Shown piece after piece: positions 8,940 through 17,417 of a stretch of DNA of 64,000 nucleotides (position 1 is its first letter; every line of letters starts with the position of its first letter). Made by a program: the position numbers and the translations under genes. Location: positions 62,001 to 126,000 of the forward strand of contig CAVQFB010000002.1 in NCBI GenBank assembly GCA_963711675.1. The letters are read 5' to 3'. Under the pieces are notes generated by a model. The model searched no databases, had not been told where the DNA came from, and saw only the letters and a program-made list of their open reading frames with translations. This DNA is from CAVQFB01 sp963711675 (GTDB lineage: Bacteria > Acidobacteriota > Terriglobia > Terriglobales > Acidobacteriaceae).

Positions 8940-9764
8940 ATGAAAACGAAGTCACTGTCCACGTTATTTGCGGTTCTGGTTCTGGCAACGGTTGCGTGCG
9001 CTCAGGCGGCGGCGCCGGCGTTGCAAGGGAGCGTCATCGATGCCGTCGGACTCCCGGGACAGACCTGGACATCCATCGGCAACCTGAGCCCGATCGAGCG
9101 CGGAAACAATTACGCGCAGTCCTACGTCGAGCAGGACGCGGCATTGTTTGCCACGAACTCCGGTGCCATAACGCTCACGCCATACGTCTCGTTAGGAATG
9201 GTTCTCGACACGAAGGGCTACAACTGGAACAACAAAGTTGAACCGCGGGTCGGAATGAAACTCAACAAGTTTTTCCGCAACGGCGTGGTGAGTATCGGCT
9301 CGGCTTATTCGTATGAGGACCGCTTCAACAGTCTCCAGAGCAGCGGTCTGGTCCTGTACGCACAAGATTGGTTTGGGTGGCAGCCCGTGGCTGACAAGGC
9401 GAAACGATTCCCCGGTTCCACCTGGGCAGTTGTGGGCACGATATCGCCCGTCGAGCACGGCAACATCATCTCTCAGGGTTTCGTGTCGCAGGGAGTAGTT
9501 GCGAAGCGCTTCAGCAAGATGGCTCTGGTCCCGTTTGGACAGCTGACGTTATCCCGCGATACCCAAGGTCTCGATTGGGAAAACAAGGCTCTGTATGGCA
9601 GCGGCGTCAAGGTCGTGATCCCGCGAGAAGAGGTCTATACCGAGATCGGAACTGTGTATCTCCACGAACGGCGCTTCCAGTCGGGTCAATCGGCAGGTGG
9701 TTTGACCGGGTTTGTGAATTTCTCGTTCGAATGGAATCTCTTGAATAGGAAGGCAGGTAGATAA
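8940..9764 (+). CDS. Secreted beta-rich envelope protein with internal duplication
   Basis: A 274-residue protein with a clear signal peptide (ending ATVACAQA) and no recognised family name. It has two copies of one unit. The first starts at about residue 40 with PGQTWTSIGNLSPIERGNN and the second at about residue 162 with PGSTWAVVGTISPVEHGN; each continues into alternating beta-strand pattern (tpYvslgmvlDTkGynWnnK and vpFgqltlsrDTqGldWenK). The strands and the aromatic C-terminal end (VNFSFEWNLL) suggest an outer-membrane barrel or a paired beta domain. It sits 15 bp after the glycan synthase, so an export or secretin-like role for the polymer is possible but is inference. Confidence 0.7.
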   Translation: MKTKSLSTLFAVLVLATVACAQAAAPALQGSVIDAVGLPGQTWTSIGNLSPIERGNNYAQSYVEQDAALFATNSGAITLTPYVSLGMVLDTKGYNWNNKVEPRVGMKLNKFFRNGVVSIGSAYSYEDRFNSLQSSGLVLYAQDWFGWQPVADKAKRFPGSTWAVVGTISPVEHGNIISQGFVSQGVVAKRFSKMALVPFGQLTLSRDTQGLDWENKALYGSGVKVVIPREEVYTEIGTVYLHERRFQSGQSAGGLTGFVNFSFEWNLLNRKAGR

Positions 9765-9923
9765 CAAATGGCCCTTCCGGGTTTTGGAAGTATTTCTTGC
9801 ATTATCCACGTGATCGCCAAAATTCCTCCTGCCGCAGGAGCTCTCGTCGGTGGCGGGCGGATAGGGAAGGGGCGCTCGGGTGGATTTGAAGAACTTGTGC
9901 AGTCGAATCAAGGTGGCGGAGCA

Positions 9924-10934
9924 ATGGGCCAGGGACTGTTCACTTCGATGCCCTCGCCGCAATCGCGTTGGAGAGTGTTCACGGCGACCTGGGGTGTTCA
10001 GATCGTGGTGGCATTGTCGATTGTCAACTTGCCCTTGATCTTTCCGGGACGATTTTCTAAGACCTTAACCGCTCACCACGATTACGTTGCAACGAATCTC
10101 GTGGCATACCACCCAAGCATCTCGCACCAGGCTCAGCCGTCACGTGTGCGCTTCCCGGCGATGCGCGCAAACCCGGTTGCGATTGAACGTCCTACCACCA
10201 AGCTGGTGTTGCCTGCTCCGGAGCGCAAGAAATTGGAAGCGGAAGTCAAAGCTCCCGAACTGAAGATCGAGAGCAAGCTTCCAGACATGCCTCTAGCGTC
10301 CGCGGAGAAAGTGGTCGTGACAAATACTTTTTCCAGTGGTTCTTCTGCAGTCCCTACTACCGACAAGCCGGCAACCAGGGTGCAGACCGGTGGCTTTGGT
10401 GATCCCAACGGAGTTCAGGCGCGCGCTAGCAATTCTGCCGTGAACATCGGAAGCACCGGGGCGTTCGACCTGCCTTCTGGTGCTGGACATGGCAACGGGC
10501 AGGGCGGCGCGCACGGTAACCCAGGCGTTGTGGTCAGCGCCGGATTCGGAAACGGAGTCGCGGTGAGCGGGCCCCGGCCCGGAGGGGTGGTTCAGCAGTC
10601 GGGTTTCAACGTCGCCGCATTGGACGAACCACGCAAGAAGCCTGCGGGCGTGAGCAGTCAGCCCACGACGTCGGTCGAAATTCTCTTCAAGCCGAAGCCC
10701 AACTACACCGAAGAAGCTCGCAAGCTGGGAGTCGATGGGGAAGTCAGGCTGGAAGTCATGTTCACTGTGGGCGGCGAAGTACACGTGGTCAGGGTACTGC
10801 AAGGTTTAGGGCATGGGCTGGACGAACAGGCAGTGCGGGTCGCCGAACAAATGAAGTTCAAGCCGGCAATGCGCGGAGGTCAGCCTGTCGATTCGACGGC
10901 TGTAGTGCACATCGTTTTCCAACTTGCTTCTTAA
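9924..10934 (+). CDS. TonB-family energy-transducing protein
   Basis: It has one N-terminal membrane segment (about residues 20-38, VQIVVALSIVNLPLIF), a long proline/glycine-rich periplasmic linker and a C-terminal TonB domain. The TonB domain shows the typical YTEEARKLGVDGEVRLEVMF opening followed by VLQGLGHGLDEQA and MKFKPA. In family members this couples the proton motive force to outer-membrane transporters. The linker has a glycine-rich patch (GHGNGQGG). ATG 9924 is preceded by GGCGGAG and gives the membrane anchor directly; the upstream in-frame ATG at 9768 would add a 52-residue non-conserved extension. No TonB-dependent receptor or ExbB/ExbD is in the window. Confidence 0.82.
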   Translation: MGQGLFTSMPSPQSRWRVFTATWGVQIVVALSIVNLPLIFPGRFSKTLTAHHDYVATNLVAYHPSISHQAQPSRVRFPAMRANPVAIERPTTKLVLPAPERKKLEAEVKAPELKIESKLPDMPLASAEKVVVTNTFSSGSSAVPTTDKPATRVQTGGFGDPNGVQARASNSAVNIGSTGAFDLPSGAGHGNGQGGAHGNPGVVVSAGFGNGVAVSGPRPGGVVQQSGFNVAALDEPRKKPAGVSSQPTTSVEILFKPKPNYTEEARKLGVDGEVRLEVMFTVGGEVHVVRVLQGLGHGLDEQAVRVAEQMKFKPAMRGGQPVDSTAVVHIVFQLAS

Positions 10935-10944
10935 GGGGATTCAC

Positions 10945-12870
10945 ATGCGTGTTTTGAGATCGCTTCTTGTGTTGCTTTTAGCTGGGTTGGGCATGGCTGG
11001 CATCGGCGTTGCGCAGAGCGCGGACCCTGCTCTGTCTTCTGTGAGTCTGAGTTCGTCGAGCCTGGTGGAAGGCAATTCCTTGCAAGGCACCGTGACGCTG
11101 AACGCGGCGGCTCCTGCCGGTGGCGCAATGGTGTCATTGGCTGCCGATCCGGCGAACGCGGCTACGCTCCCGGTCAGCGTGACTGTTCCAGCCGGCGCTC
11201 TCAGTGCGACGTTTTCTGTGGTCGCGCGTGCCGCTATCCCCGTCACCGTTTATGGCAACTATGGCGTAACCAAGAGTGCGAAGTTCTCCGTCGACGCTCC
11301 GGTGTCATTTGATCAAGTTGTGGATCGCATCGTCGAGCACGAGCGAGCGTTCGTAGTCCGGATGAAGGAGATGCATCCGTTAGCGGAGACCTACATTCAG
11401 AACTTGAAGCAGGATCACGAACTGGGACCCGTGCCGGCCAGCGATCAGTATTTCCTTGGGCGGCTTGATATGAGCAAGGGCCCGGCCGATCGGATGTTTG
11501 AGAAGGACTCCAATCTCGGGCAGCACATAGTGGATCCCTTCACGAGTCTGTTTTCTCGGAAATTCCTGCCCGTGGGTTTTGCGCAGATGGTGATGCTGGA
11601 TGGAGATTTCCAGAGAAAGAACTACGACTTCACTTTTGTGCGGCAGGAATTCCTCGGGGAAGTGCGCTGCGTCGTGGTAGATGTCCAGCCGAAAGATGGG
11701 GCAGGCGCCGGGCGGTTTACGGGACGGATCTGGGCAGAGGACCGGGACTACAACATCGTTCGGTTCAATGGCACATACTCGCCGCGTTCGCGCTACAGCC
11801 GCTACCTGCACTTTGATAGTTGGCGCTTGAATTTTCAAGCAGGCTTGTGGCTGCCCGCATATATCTTCAGCGAAGAGTCGGATTCCAGACTGTCCACGCC
11901 GCCTTTCACGATCTTGCACTTCAAAGCCCAGACACGACTTTGGGGTTACGACGTGGATCACCTCAAACACAACGAGGAGTTCACTCAGGTTCAGGTGGAG
12001 GCAGCACGTGACCAGAGCGATTCCGCGAATGACGTGAGTCCCCTGGAGGCTGAGCGCATGTGGGAGCGTTCGGCGGAGGACAACGCAACCGATCACCTGC
12101 AGAAAATTGGCTTGCTGGCGCCGCAAGGCGAGGTGGACAAGGTCCTGCAAACTGTCGTCAACAATCTGATCATCACGAACAATCTTGAAATCGTTCCCGA
12201 CGTTCGTTGCCGCGTCCTGCTGACCTCGCCGCTCGAGTCCTTCACGATCGGACATACCATTGTCATCAGCCGGGGTTTGCTCGATGTCCTTCCCGACGAG
12301 CCTTCTCTGGCGATGGTCCTGGCCCACGAACTTGGCCACATCGCGTTGGGGCACCGCATCGATACCAAGCTGGCCTTCAACGATCGCTTCTTCTTTCCTG
12401 ATGAAAATACGTTCCAGCGGCTGGACTTTGTGCGCAATCCTGCAGACGAAGAGGCTGCGGATCGCAAGGCCCTTGAGTTGCTCGCCAACTCTCCCTACAA
12501 AGACAAATTGGGCAATGCTGGATTGTTCCTGAAGGCGTTGCAAAGTCGCGCACCGGAACTGACCAGTCTGATCAGGCCCCACCTGGGCAACAGTCTCGGC
12601 AGCAGCAAAACCGTTCGCATGTCTGCACTGCTGAATTCCGCTCCGCAACTCGAAATGAAGCGTATCGATCAGATCGCCGCGCTTCCGCTGGGCAGCCGGA
12701 TCAAGCTGGATCCATGGAGTAATCAGGTGAAAATGATGACCGCAAAGCGTGTTGCCCTGCTTACTCCCCAGGAAAAGATGCCATTTGAGGTCACTCCATT
12801 TTTCCCCTATTTGACGCGGGTCTCGATCCCCCAGAGCGAAGGCATTGGTTCCGCCGGCGGTGCCAAGTGA
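10945..12870 (+). CDS. Secreted M48-family metalloprotease with N-terminal Ig-like domain
   Basis: A zinc endopeptidase predicted to act in the periplasm or on the surface. In order: signal peptide (1-27), an Ig-like beta domain (about 30-120), a middle LolA/outer-membrane-lipoprotein-sorting-like region (about 140-340) and an M48 peptidase domain with HELGH (H461) followed by the third-ligand region NPADEEAADRKALELL. The enzyme is therefore probably active. ATG 10945 has AAGGGGA 5 bases upstream; a frame extending to 10924 overlaps the tonB-like gene but adds no signal. Its place between TonB and the radical oxidase suggests maturation or quality control of envelope components. Confidence 0.82.
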   Translation: MRVLRSLLVLLLAGLGMAGIGVAQSADPALSSVSLSSSSLVEGNSLQGTVTLNAAAPAGGAMVSLAADPANAATLPVSVTVPAGALSATFSVVARAAIPVTVYGNYGVTKSAKFSVDAPVSFDQVVDRIVEHERAFVVRMKEMHPLAETYIQNLKQDHELGPVPASDQYFLGRLDMSKGPADRMFEKDSNLGQHIVDPFTSLFSRKFLPVGFAQMVMLDGDFQRKNYDFTFVRQEFLGEVRCVVVDVQPKDGAGAGRFTGRIWAEDRDYNIVRFNGTYSPRSRYSRYLHFDSWRLNFQAGLWLPAYIFSEESDSRLSTPPFTILHFKAQTRLWGYDVDHLKHNEEFTQVQVEAARDQSDSANDVSPLEAERMWERSAEDNATDHLQKIGLLAPQGEVDKVLQTVVNNLIITNNLEIVPDVRCRVLLTSPLESFTIGHTIVISRGLLDVLPDEPSLAMVLAHELGHIALGHRIDTKLAFNDRFFFPDENTFQRLDFVRNPADEEAADRKALELLANSPYKDKLGNAGLFLKALQSRAPELTSLIRPHLGNSLGSSKTVRMSALLNSAPQLEMKRIDQIAALPLGSRIKLDPWSNQVKMMTAKRVALLTPQEKMPFEVTPFFPYLTRVSIPQSEGIGSAGGAK

Positions 12871-12944
12871 TTTCACCCGCTTCTGGGAAGGTCAAAACCG
12901 TAAGTGCAATTTACATTCGACCGATATCGCGAGGGGACATACTA

Positions 12945-14738
12945 ATGAAGAAGTTCGCAACCGTGCTCTTTGTTCTGCTGATCAGTCTTCCACTCATCCA
13001 GTGTGGCGGAGGAACCATGGCCTCCAGCGGGACAACGACTACCCCGTCTACCTCGCCCTCGACGCCCGCACCGAGCTACACTCCGCGCCCGAATGGCCTG
13101 TGGTCGACGCTCCCTCTTACCATGCCGGTCAATCCGATTCATGCGGCGCTCCTCCACACTGGGAAGATTCTCGTCATTGCCGGCTCAGGCAACTGCCCTC
13201 CGCAGCAAGCCGGCTGCCCACAGGGGCCACAGTATTCGCAAGGGGCGGCGCTCTTCGACTTACAGAGCAGCAAGATCACCACCATGCCCACGACCTGGGA
13301 CATGTTCTGCAACGGCATGTCGATCATGCAAGATGGCAGGGCCTTGATCAACGGTGGGACGAAGGGTTATGGGGCGCTGGCAGTAGTCGGTGCAACGGGT
13401 GATACACCGTTCACCGGTTTTGCGAACACGTCCATTTTTGATCCGTCCGGCGATTCCTTCATAGACGTGGCGCCGACGGCACATGGGCGGTGGTATCCGA
13501 ACGTCACGGAACTCAACGATGGTCGCATGATGACCACGGCTGGACTGAACGATACCGATGGCGCGAACAACAACACGTCCGAGATCTGGGACGGCCAGCA
13601 GTGGAGTGCCGAGATCCCGGGCAATCCCAATATCGCTGACTTCCCCGGATTCCAATTCCCGCTCTATCCTAGGATGCATTTACTGCCCACCGGTCACGTC
13701 TTCTATTCTGCGCCGTCGTCGGCTGCCCTTGACTTCAATCCTACGAGCCAGACATGGACTCTGGTGGCCTGGACCATCTATCCCGGTCAGAATGATCCCA
13801 ACGGAGAGCGAACCTACGGTACGTCGATTCTGCTTCCGCTCACGCCGCAGAATAACTACAGCCCGAAGGTCATGATCATGGGCGGCGACAATCCGGCAAC
13901 CGACACCACTGAATTGATCGATCTTAGTCCTGCTGGTGCCCAGATCTCGGCTGCCTGCCCGACCTATGCTCCGTGCTGGGTTCAGGGGCCGAACATGGCT
14001 CAGCCGCGCGTCGAGATGGAAGCTACTATTCTTCCCAACGGCAAGGTCCTGGTGGATGGTGGCTCGGCAAAGGATGAGGACGCAACCACGGCCAGCCTGA
14101 AGGCCGAAATCTACGATCCAGCGACGAATTCGTTCTCCAGCGCCGGGTCGAATGCTTTTGCCCGGCTTTATCACAACACGCAGTTGCTCTTGCCGGATGG
14201 GACAGTTGCTCTGTTTGGAGGCAACCCTGCGCAGGGCGTATACGAAAACCACATTGAGATCTACCAGCCGTCGTATCTCTTCAACTCGGACGGCAGTCCG
14301 GCAACCCGGCCGACCATCGCGTCCGGTGTGCCTGCGTCGCTCAGCTACGGCCAGTCATTTACTGTTCCGACGCCCGATGCGTCCAGCATCGCGTCCGTGG
14401 TTCTCATGAAGGCAGGAGCTGTGACCCATTCTTTCGACATGGATCAGCGCTACGTTGGCCTGGCGTTTTCTGTAGCAACGGGCACGAGTTCCGCGGGCCT
14501 GAAGGTATCGGGTCCTCCAAACTCAAATATTGCGCCTCCCGGCTACTACATGTTGTTCCTGGTTAACAAGGCGGGTACACCGTCACTGGCGACGTGGGTG
14601 CAAGTGTCAGGTACGGCCGCTGCCGTCGCAAAGGTTGAGATGCATCCCGAGCGGATACCTACACCCCGATACATTATCCAGAGGAAGCACGTAACCGAGT
14701 CGCCCCTGCCGCTGCGTAAGGAGATGCATATCCACTAA
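12945..14738 (+). CDS. GlxA/galactose-oxidase-like copper radical oxidase, secreted
   Basis: A predicted mononuclear copper oxidase that converts a primary alcohol, typically C6 of a sugar, to an aldehyde with release of H2O2. It has a signal sequence with a lipobox-like end (LPLIQC), a Thr/Ser/Pro linker, a kelch-type beta-propeller and a C-terminal DUF1929-type domain (about 460-570). Residues matching galactose oxidase are all visible: C122 (DMFCNG, thioether cysteine), Y184 (RWYPN, radical tyrosine), Y409 and H410 (RLYHN) and H495 (VTHSF). The tryptophan that stacks on the radical tyrosine in fungal galactose oxidase is not obvious. ATG 12945 starts at the signal peptide. It follows the M48 gene by 74 bp. 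Confidence 0.85.
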   Translation: MKKFATVLFVLLISLPLIQCGGGTMASSGTTTTPSTSPSTPAPSYTPRPNGLWSTLPLTMPVNPIHAALLHTGKILVIAGSGNCPPQQAGCPQGPQYSQGAALFDLQSSKITTMPTTWDMFCNGMSIMQDGRALINGGTKGYGALAVVGATGDTPFTGFANTSIFDPSGDSFIDVAPTAHGRWYPNVTELNDGRMMTTAGLNDTDGANNNTSEIWDGQQWSAEIPGNPNIADFPGFQFPLYPRMHLLPTGHVFYSAPSSAALDFNPTSQTWTLVAWTIYPGQNDPNGERTYGTSILLPLTPQNNYSPKVMIMGGDNPATDTTELIDLSPAGAQISAACPTYAPCWVQGPNMAQPRVEMEATILPNGKVLVDGGSAKDEDATTASLKAEIYDPATNSFSSAGSNAFARLYHNTQLLLPDGTVALFGGNPAQGVYENHIEIYQPSYLFNSDGSPATRPTIASGVPASLSYGQSFTVPTPDASSIASVVLMKAGAVTHSFDMDQRYVGLAFSVATGTSSAGLKVSGPPNSNIAPPGYYMLFLVNKAGTPSLATWVQVSGTAAAVAKVEMHPERIPTPRYIIQRKHVTESPLPLRKEMHIH

Positions 14739-14766
14739 ACCGGCAATCGTCGGTGGTAGGGAGAAA

Positions 14767-14802
14767 ATCTCCCGTCCTTAAGGAGCTTTAGGGACGGGAG
14801 AT
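14767..14802 (-). terminator. Rho-independent terminator between convergent genes
   Basis: An 11-bp perfect inverted repeat, ATCTCCCGTCC and GGACGGGAGAT, encloses a 14-base loop. On the minus strand the stem is followed by TTTT, so it best serves the GH16 gene ending at 14843. It can also block read-through from the plus-strand oxidase gene, which ends at 14738. Confidence 0.75.
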
Positions 14803-14842
14803 ACTTCGTAGAGCTATTTGGAGTCAAACGATCAGATATGCG

Positions 14843-15700
14843 CTACGGCGTGTAGGTGAAGTTGCTGATGTACATGTAGCGCGTGACGTTCGGCGTAGCG
14901 TAGCCGCCCCACGAGCTTTGGTTGGTGCCCCAGATATTGAACAGGAACGGCGCAGGGGCGACCGGCACGGCCTGGGTGTGGCTAACGATGAGTTGGCCAT
15001 CTACATACCAATCCACTTCGCTCGCCTTCCAGACAATCTTGAAGTCATGACTTAGTGTCTGGTCGAAGCCCGTGATTTCCGTATCCTGGTAGTTCTGCAA
15101 GCCGGACCAGTTGGTGCAGTCCACCGCGTTAGGCTTAACCCCCGTCTGCTCCATGTCGATTTCGGTTTCGGAGTTGTTCGTGAACAGGAAGCCCGATGCA
15201 GTGGTCCCGGAAACCGCGGTCGGAACCCTGGATGTGAACTCGAAGGTACCGTAACTAAACGTCTGCTTGGTGTGGATCTCAGCGCCGGTAGATAGGATCT
15301 GGCTGCCTTGCGGTGTCTGGGTGAGCGTTAGGGCGATCTCGTTACCGACTGCCACGTTGGAGGTTGAAAAAGTCCCAACGTTCCCGTTCACATTGCCTAC
15401 CGGAGGAGCGGTGCCACCGTCCTTCTCCCACGTATAGCCGGAAAAAGTGAATTCATTGGGACCGTTCGCAGTGGGAGCGCCGCTAGTTGGCGCGGGCGCG
15501 GGTGACGCGGCACCCGACGACGATGGATTGACCGTCGGCAGAGGCGTCGTGCTCGCGCCGCAGCCCACCAATGCCGCAGTCGCCAAGACGAGAATGCTGA
15601 TCCGGAGAGCGATAGATTGGTTGTCGATCGATGGCCTGCCCACCTGCAGGCCGGCTTCGAGCTTAGGCTGAACTTTCAGGGGAGTTCGCATCCGCAACAT
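14843..15700 (-). CDS. GH16-family glycoside hydrolase, putative lipoprotein
   Basis: A jelly-roll endo-glycosidase or transglycosylase of the beta-glucanase/agarase/carrageenase clan. A lipobox (ALVGC) precedes a Ser/Pro/Ala linker of about 35 residues. The catalytic signature is TEIDME (ExDxE form), where the first glutamate is the nucleophile and the last the acid/base. The C-terminus has VDWYVDGQLI and FLFNIWGTNQSSWGG, typical GH16 concave-face strands. It is closely similar in layout to the neighbouring GH16 gene, so the two are probable paralogues. It may trim or remodel the polymer made by the locus. Start ATG 15700 is tentative; ATG 15691 is equally possible. Confidence 0.85.
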   Translation of the reverse strand: MLRMRTPLKVQPKLEAGLQVGRPSIDNQSIALRISILVLATAALVGCGASTTPLPTVNPSSSGAASPAPAPTSGAPTANGPNEFTFSGYTWEKDGGTAPPVGNVNGNVGTFSTSNVAVGNEIALTLTQTPQGSQILSTGAEIHTKQTFSYGTFEFTSRVPTAVSGTTASGFLFTNNSETEIDMEQTGVKPNAVDCTNWSGLQNYQDTEITGFDQTLSHDFKIVWKASEVDWYVDGQLIVSHTQAVPVAPAPFLFNIWGTNQSSWGGYATPNVTRYMYISNFTYTP

Positions 15701-15856
15701 TTGGAGCCGCTTTCGTCTTTAGACGTTAGCACTACGGCGGCTCCGTTTTGCTATTACGGAAGGACACTGATGTAGCTGGACTGTCGTTGCGGACGCTCCC
15801 CCCAGAAAGCAGCTCGGCGATCTGAAACAGAAATCGCCCTGAGGCCGATCCCTAAA

Positions 15857-16579
15857 CTACGGTGCCCAATACTTGACGCTTGAGACGTACATATAGCGCT
15901 CCACGCCTGGCGTAGCCAGCCCGCCAAAGCTGGTTGAGTTGGTACCCCAGTGGTTGATCATTATGTAGGCTGGGGCGCTGGGAATGTTCTGCGTATGGGT
16001 AGAGACCTTCTTGCCATCGATGTAAAAGACAAGACTGTTGGCTGACCACACAAACATGTATTTGTGGAACCCGGCTTCAGGGGACTGCAGGAATGAACTG
16101 GTGTACTGCTTGGCGTACAGCCCCTTCCAATTGGTCATCTCGATCCGGTTAGGATACTGGCCTTCCACTTCCCAGTCGATTTCGCTCTGGGAGTTGTTGA
16201 TGAAACTGAAGCCGCTGGAGACCTGTCCTGACACAACCTGGCCGTATCCGCCCTTAGTAGGAGATGTACTGCTCATGCGCATGGTCCACTCGTAGGTCCC
16301 ATAACCGTAAGCGGCTTTGGTCTGAATCTCACCGCCCACTGAGGATACGTAGCCGTTGCTCTCGGTCTGCGTCAGGCTGATGCGAAGTAAGCCCTGCGAC
16401 AGGTCAACATAGTTGGGACGGAATACGCCTCCTCCTGGAGCATTCCAATTACTGACTACCCAGACATTCGTATTGATCTTTCCCTCGTTGAAGTCTTCCT
16501 CGAATGTGGGCTTGCCAAGTACCTGCTGTTGTGCGGCTGCGGAAGCAGCTAAGAGCATAAGAACGATCCATAGTCTCAT
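15857..16579 (-). CDS. GH16-family glycoside hydrolase, secreted
   Basis: A 240-residue secreted endo-glycosidase with a signal peptide (MRLWIVLMLLAASAAAQQ). The catalytic motif is SEIDWEVEG (ExDxE). The GH16 features KAAYGYGTYEWTMRM and LVFYIDGKKV and a C-terminal NHWGTNSTSFGG parallel those of the downstream paralogue. GGAGAAAG lies 6 bases before ATG 16579. It is followed by the second GH16 gene after about 155 bp on the same strand. It has no lipobox, so it may be released while the other enzyme is anchored. Substrate specificity is not deducible. Confidence 0.87.
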   Translation of the reverse strand: MRLWIVLMLLAASAAAQQQVLGKPTFEEDFNEGKINTNVWVVSNWNAPGGGVFRPNYVDLSQGLLRISLTQTESNGYVSSVGGEIQTKAAYGYGTYEWTMRMSSTSPTKGGYGQVVSGQVSSGFSFINNSQSEIDWEVEGQYPNRIEMTNWKGLYAKQYTSSFLQSPEAGFHKYMFVWSANSLVFYIDGKKVSTHTQNIPSAPAYIMINHWGTNSTSFGGLATPGVERYMYVSSVKYWAP

Positions 16580-16597
16580 CTTTTTCTTTCTCCAAGG

Positions 16598-16927
16598 ATG
16601 AAGTCTTTAGTGCGCGTTCGAATTCTTCGCCGACGCAGCGATGCCAGCCTAGGCTTGTGCATCAGCGCAGGCGCACTTCTGGTGTGGCAGTTTTTAACGG
16701 CTGATACCACGGACTCAGTTACCGGAGCGTTGAGTAGCTCGAGTTCCGTAGCGTCTTCGATTCGCCTTCAAGCGAAACTTGATTTCTCTGTCCGCATTGC
16801 CGCGGTGGCTTTCGATTTGTCAGTCGAGCAGCCGAACTTTGAAGGTGCCGAAAATGTGACGCCGATGATGGTGAGTGGTGGATGGCTACGTCGTCAAAAT
16901 AGGAAGTACATCCTTGAGTGGTGGTGA
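16598..16927 (+). CDS. Doubtful small open frame
   Basis: A 109-codon frame starting 18 bp from the divergent GH16 gene, with a weak hydrophobic segment (LGLCISAGALLVW) and a serine-rich middle. AAGG directly abuts the ATG, so initiation would be poor. No family is recognised. It may be a decayed gene or a chance frame in the GH16 upstream region. Confidence 0.2.
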   Translation: MKSLVRVRILRRRSDASLGLCISAGALLVWQFLTADTTDSVTGALSSSSSVASSIRLQAKLDFSVRIAAVAFDLSVEQPNFEGAENVTPMMVSGGWLRRQNRKYILEWW

Positions 16928-17298
16928 AGAGGCAGATCTGATTGGGAACGGATGCATGGGGCCGGAAATCTACATGGTTGGTGAGAGCGCTTGCTGGCTA
17001 CTTCGCGGGCGAAAACGATACGGCGGACACTTAGGAAATTGAACCATTCGCTCCGCGGAGCAGAGACTAGCGGACGGAGCTACTCTGCTTCAAAACGCGC
17101 AGATATGCCTCAGACAGGCCTAGAACGACTGTGCAACACATTTCACAGAATGTGGAGGAGTTCTTCGAAATCGACCGATCTCGACATTCCAGCCAGTGAG
17201 CGATGAGGGGTTTCAAAGCGGGTCGATAGCGTGACAGGGGGCCACCCTTCTGACGGTGAACATGCAACAAAGTTATGTATTATTAGCAACTTACAAGC
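16928..17298. other. Intergenic stretch, no gene seen
   Basis: Part of an 840 bp gap between the GH16 gene and the Big2/CE4 gene. No frame in it has a plausible start and composition. The only structure noticed is the hairpin pair immediately downstream (17299-17365). Confidence 0.4.
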
Positions 17299-17365
17299 GA
17301 TCAAGCTCCGTAAAGTACGGGGCTGATCATGACGCTGAGCGATGGCTATACCCATCGTGGCAGCG
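17299..17365 (+). promoter_or_regulatory. Two consecutive strong hairpins upstream of the Big2/CE4 gene
   Basis: Hairpin 1 (17299-17328) pairs GATCA-A-GCTCCGTA with TACGGGGCTGATC around a three-base AAG loop, with one bulged A. Hairpin 2 (17333-17365) pairs CGCTG with CAGCG and, inside it, CGATGG with CCATCG. They lie 53 bases before the ATG at 17418, so they could form a 5'-leader structure. No U-tract follows, so they are not a simple terminator. No known riboswitch core was recognised. Confidence 0.4.
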
Positions 17366-17417
17366 CAATTGCTCCGTTGGACTAAGCCACCACTAGTTCG
17401 GCTCCCCCCACACTCTT

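Noticed and set aside
9768..9923. N-terminal extension of the TonB-family gene from ATG 9768
   Set aside because: The extra 52 residues are not hydrophobic in the right place for an anchor and lie before a better ribosome-binding site; the extension is possible but not preferred.
11380..12876. 498-codon open frame on the minus strand
   Set aside because: It lies wholly antisense to the M48 protease gene, which has a signal peptide, ribosome-binding site and HELGH motif. The antisense protein has no domain and reflects GC-rich codon bias.
17299..17365. Cyclic di-GMP (GEMM) riboswitch
   Set aside because: The two stems lack the conserved GEMM junction bases and the GNRA loop and receptor, so it is kept only as an unnamed structure.
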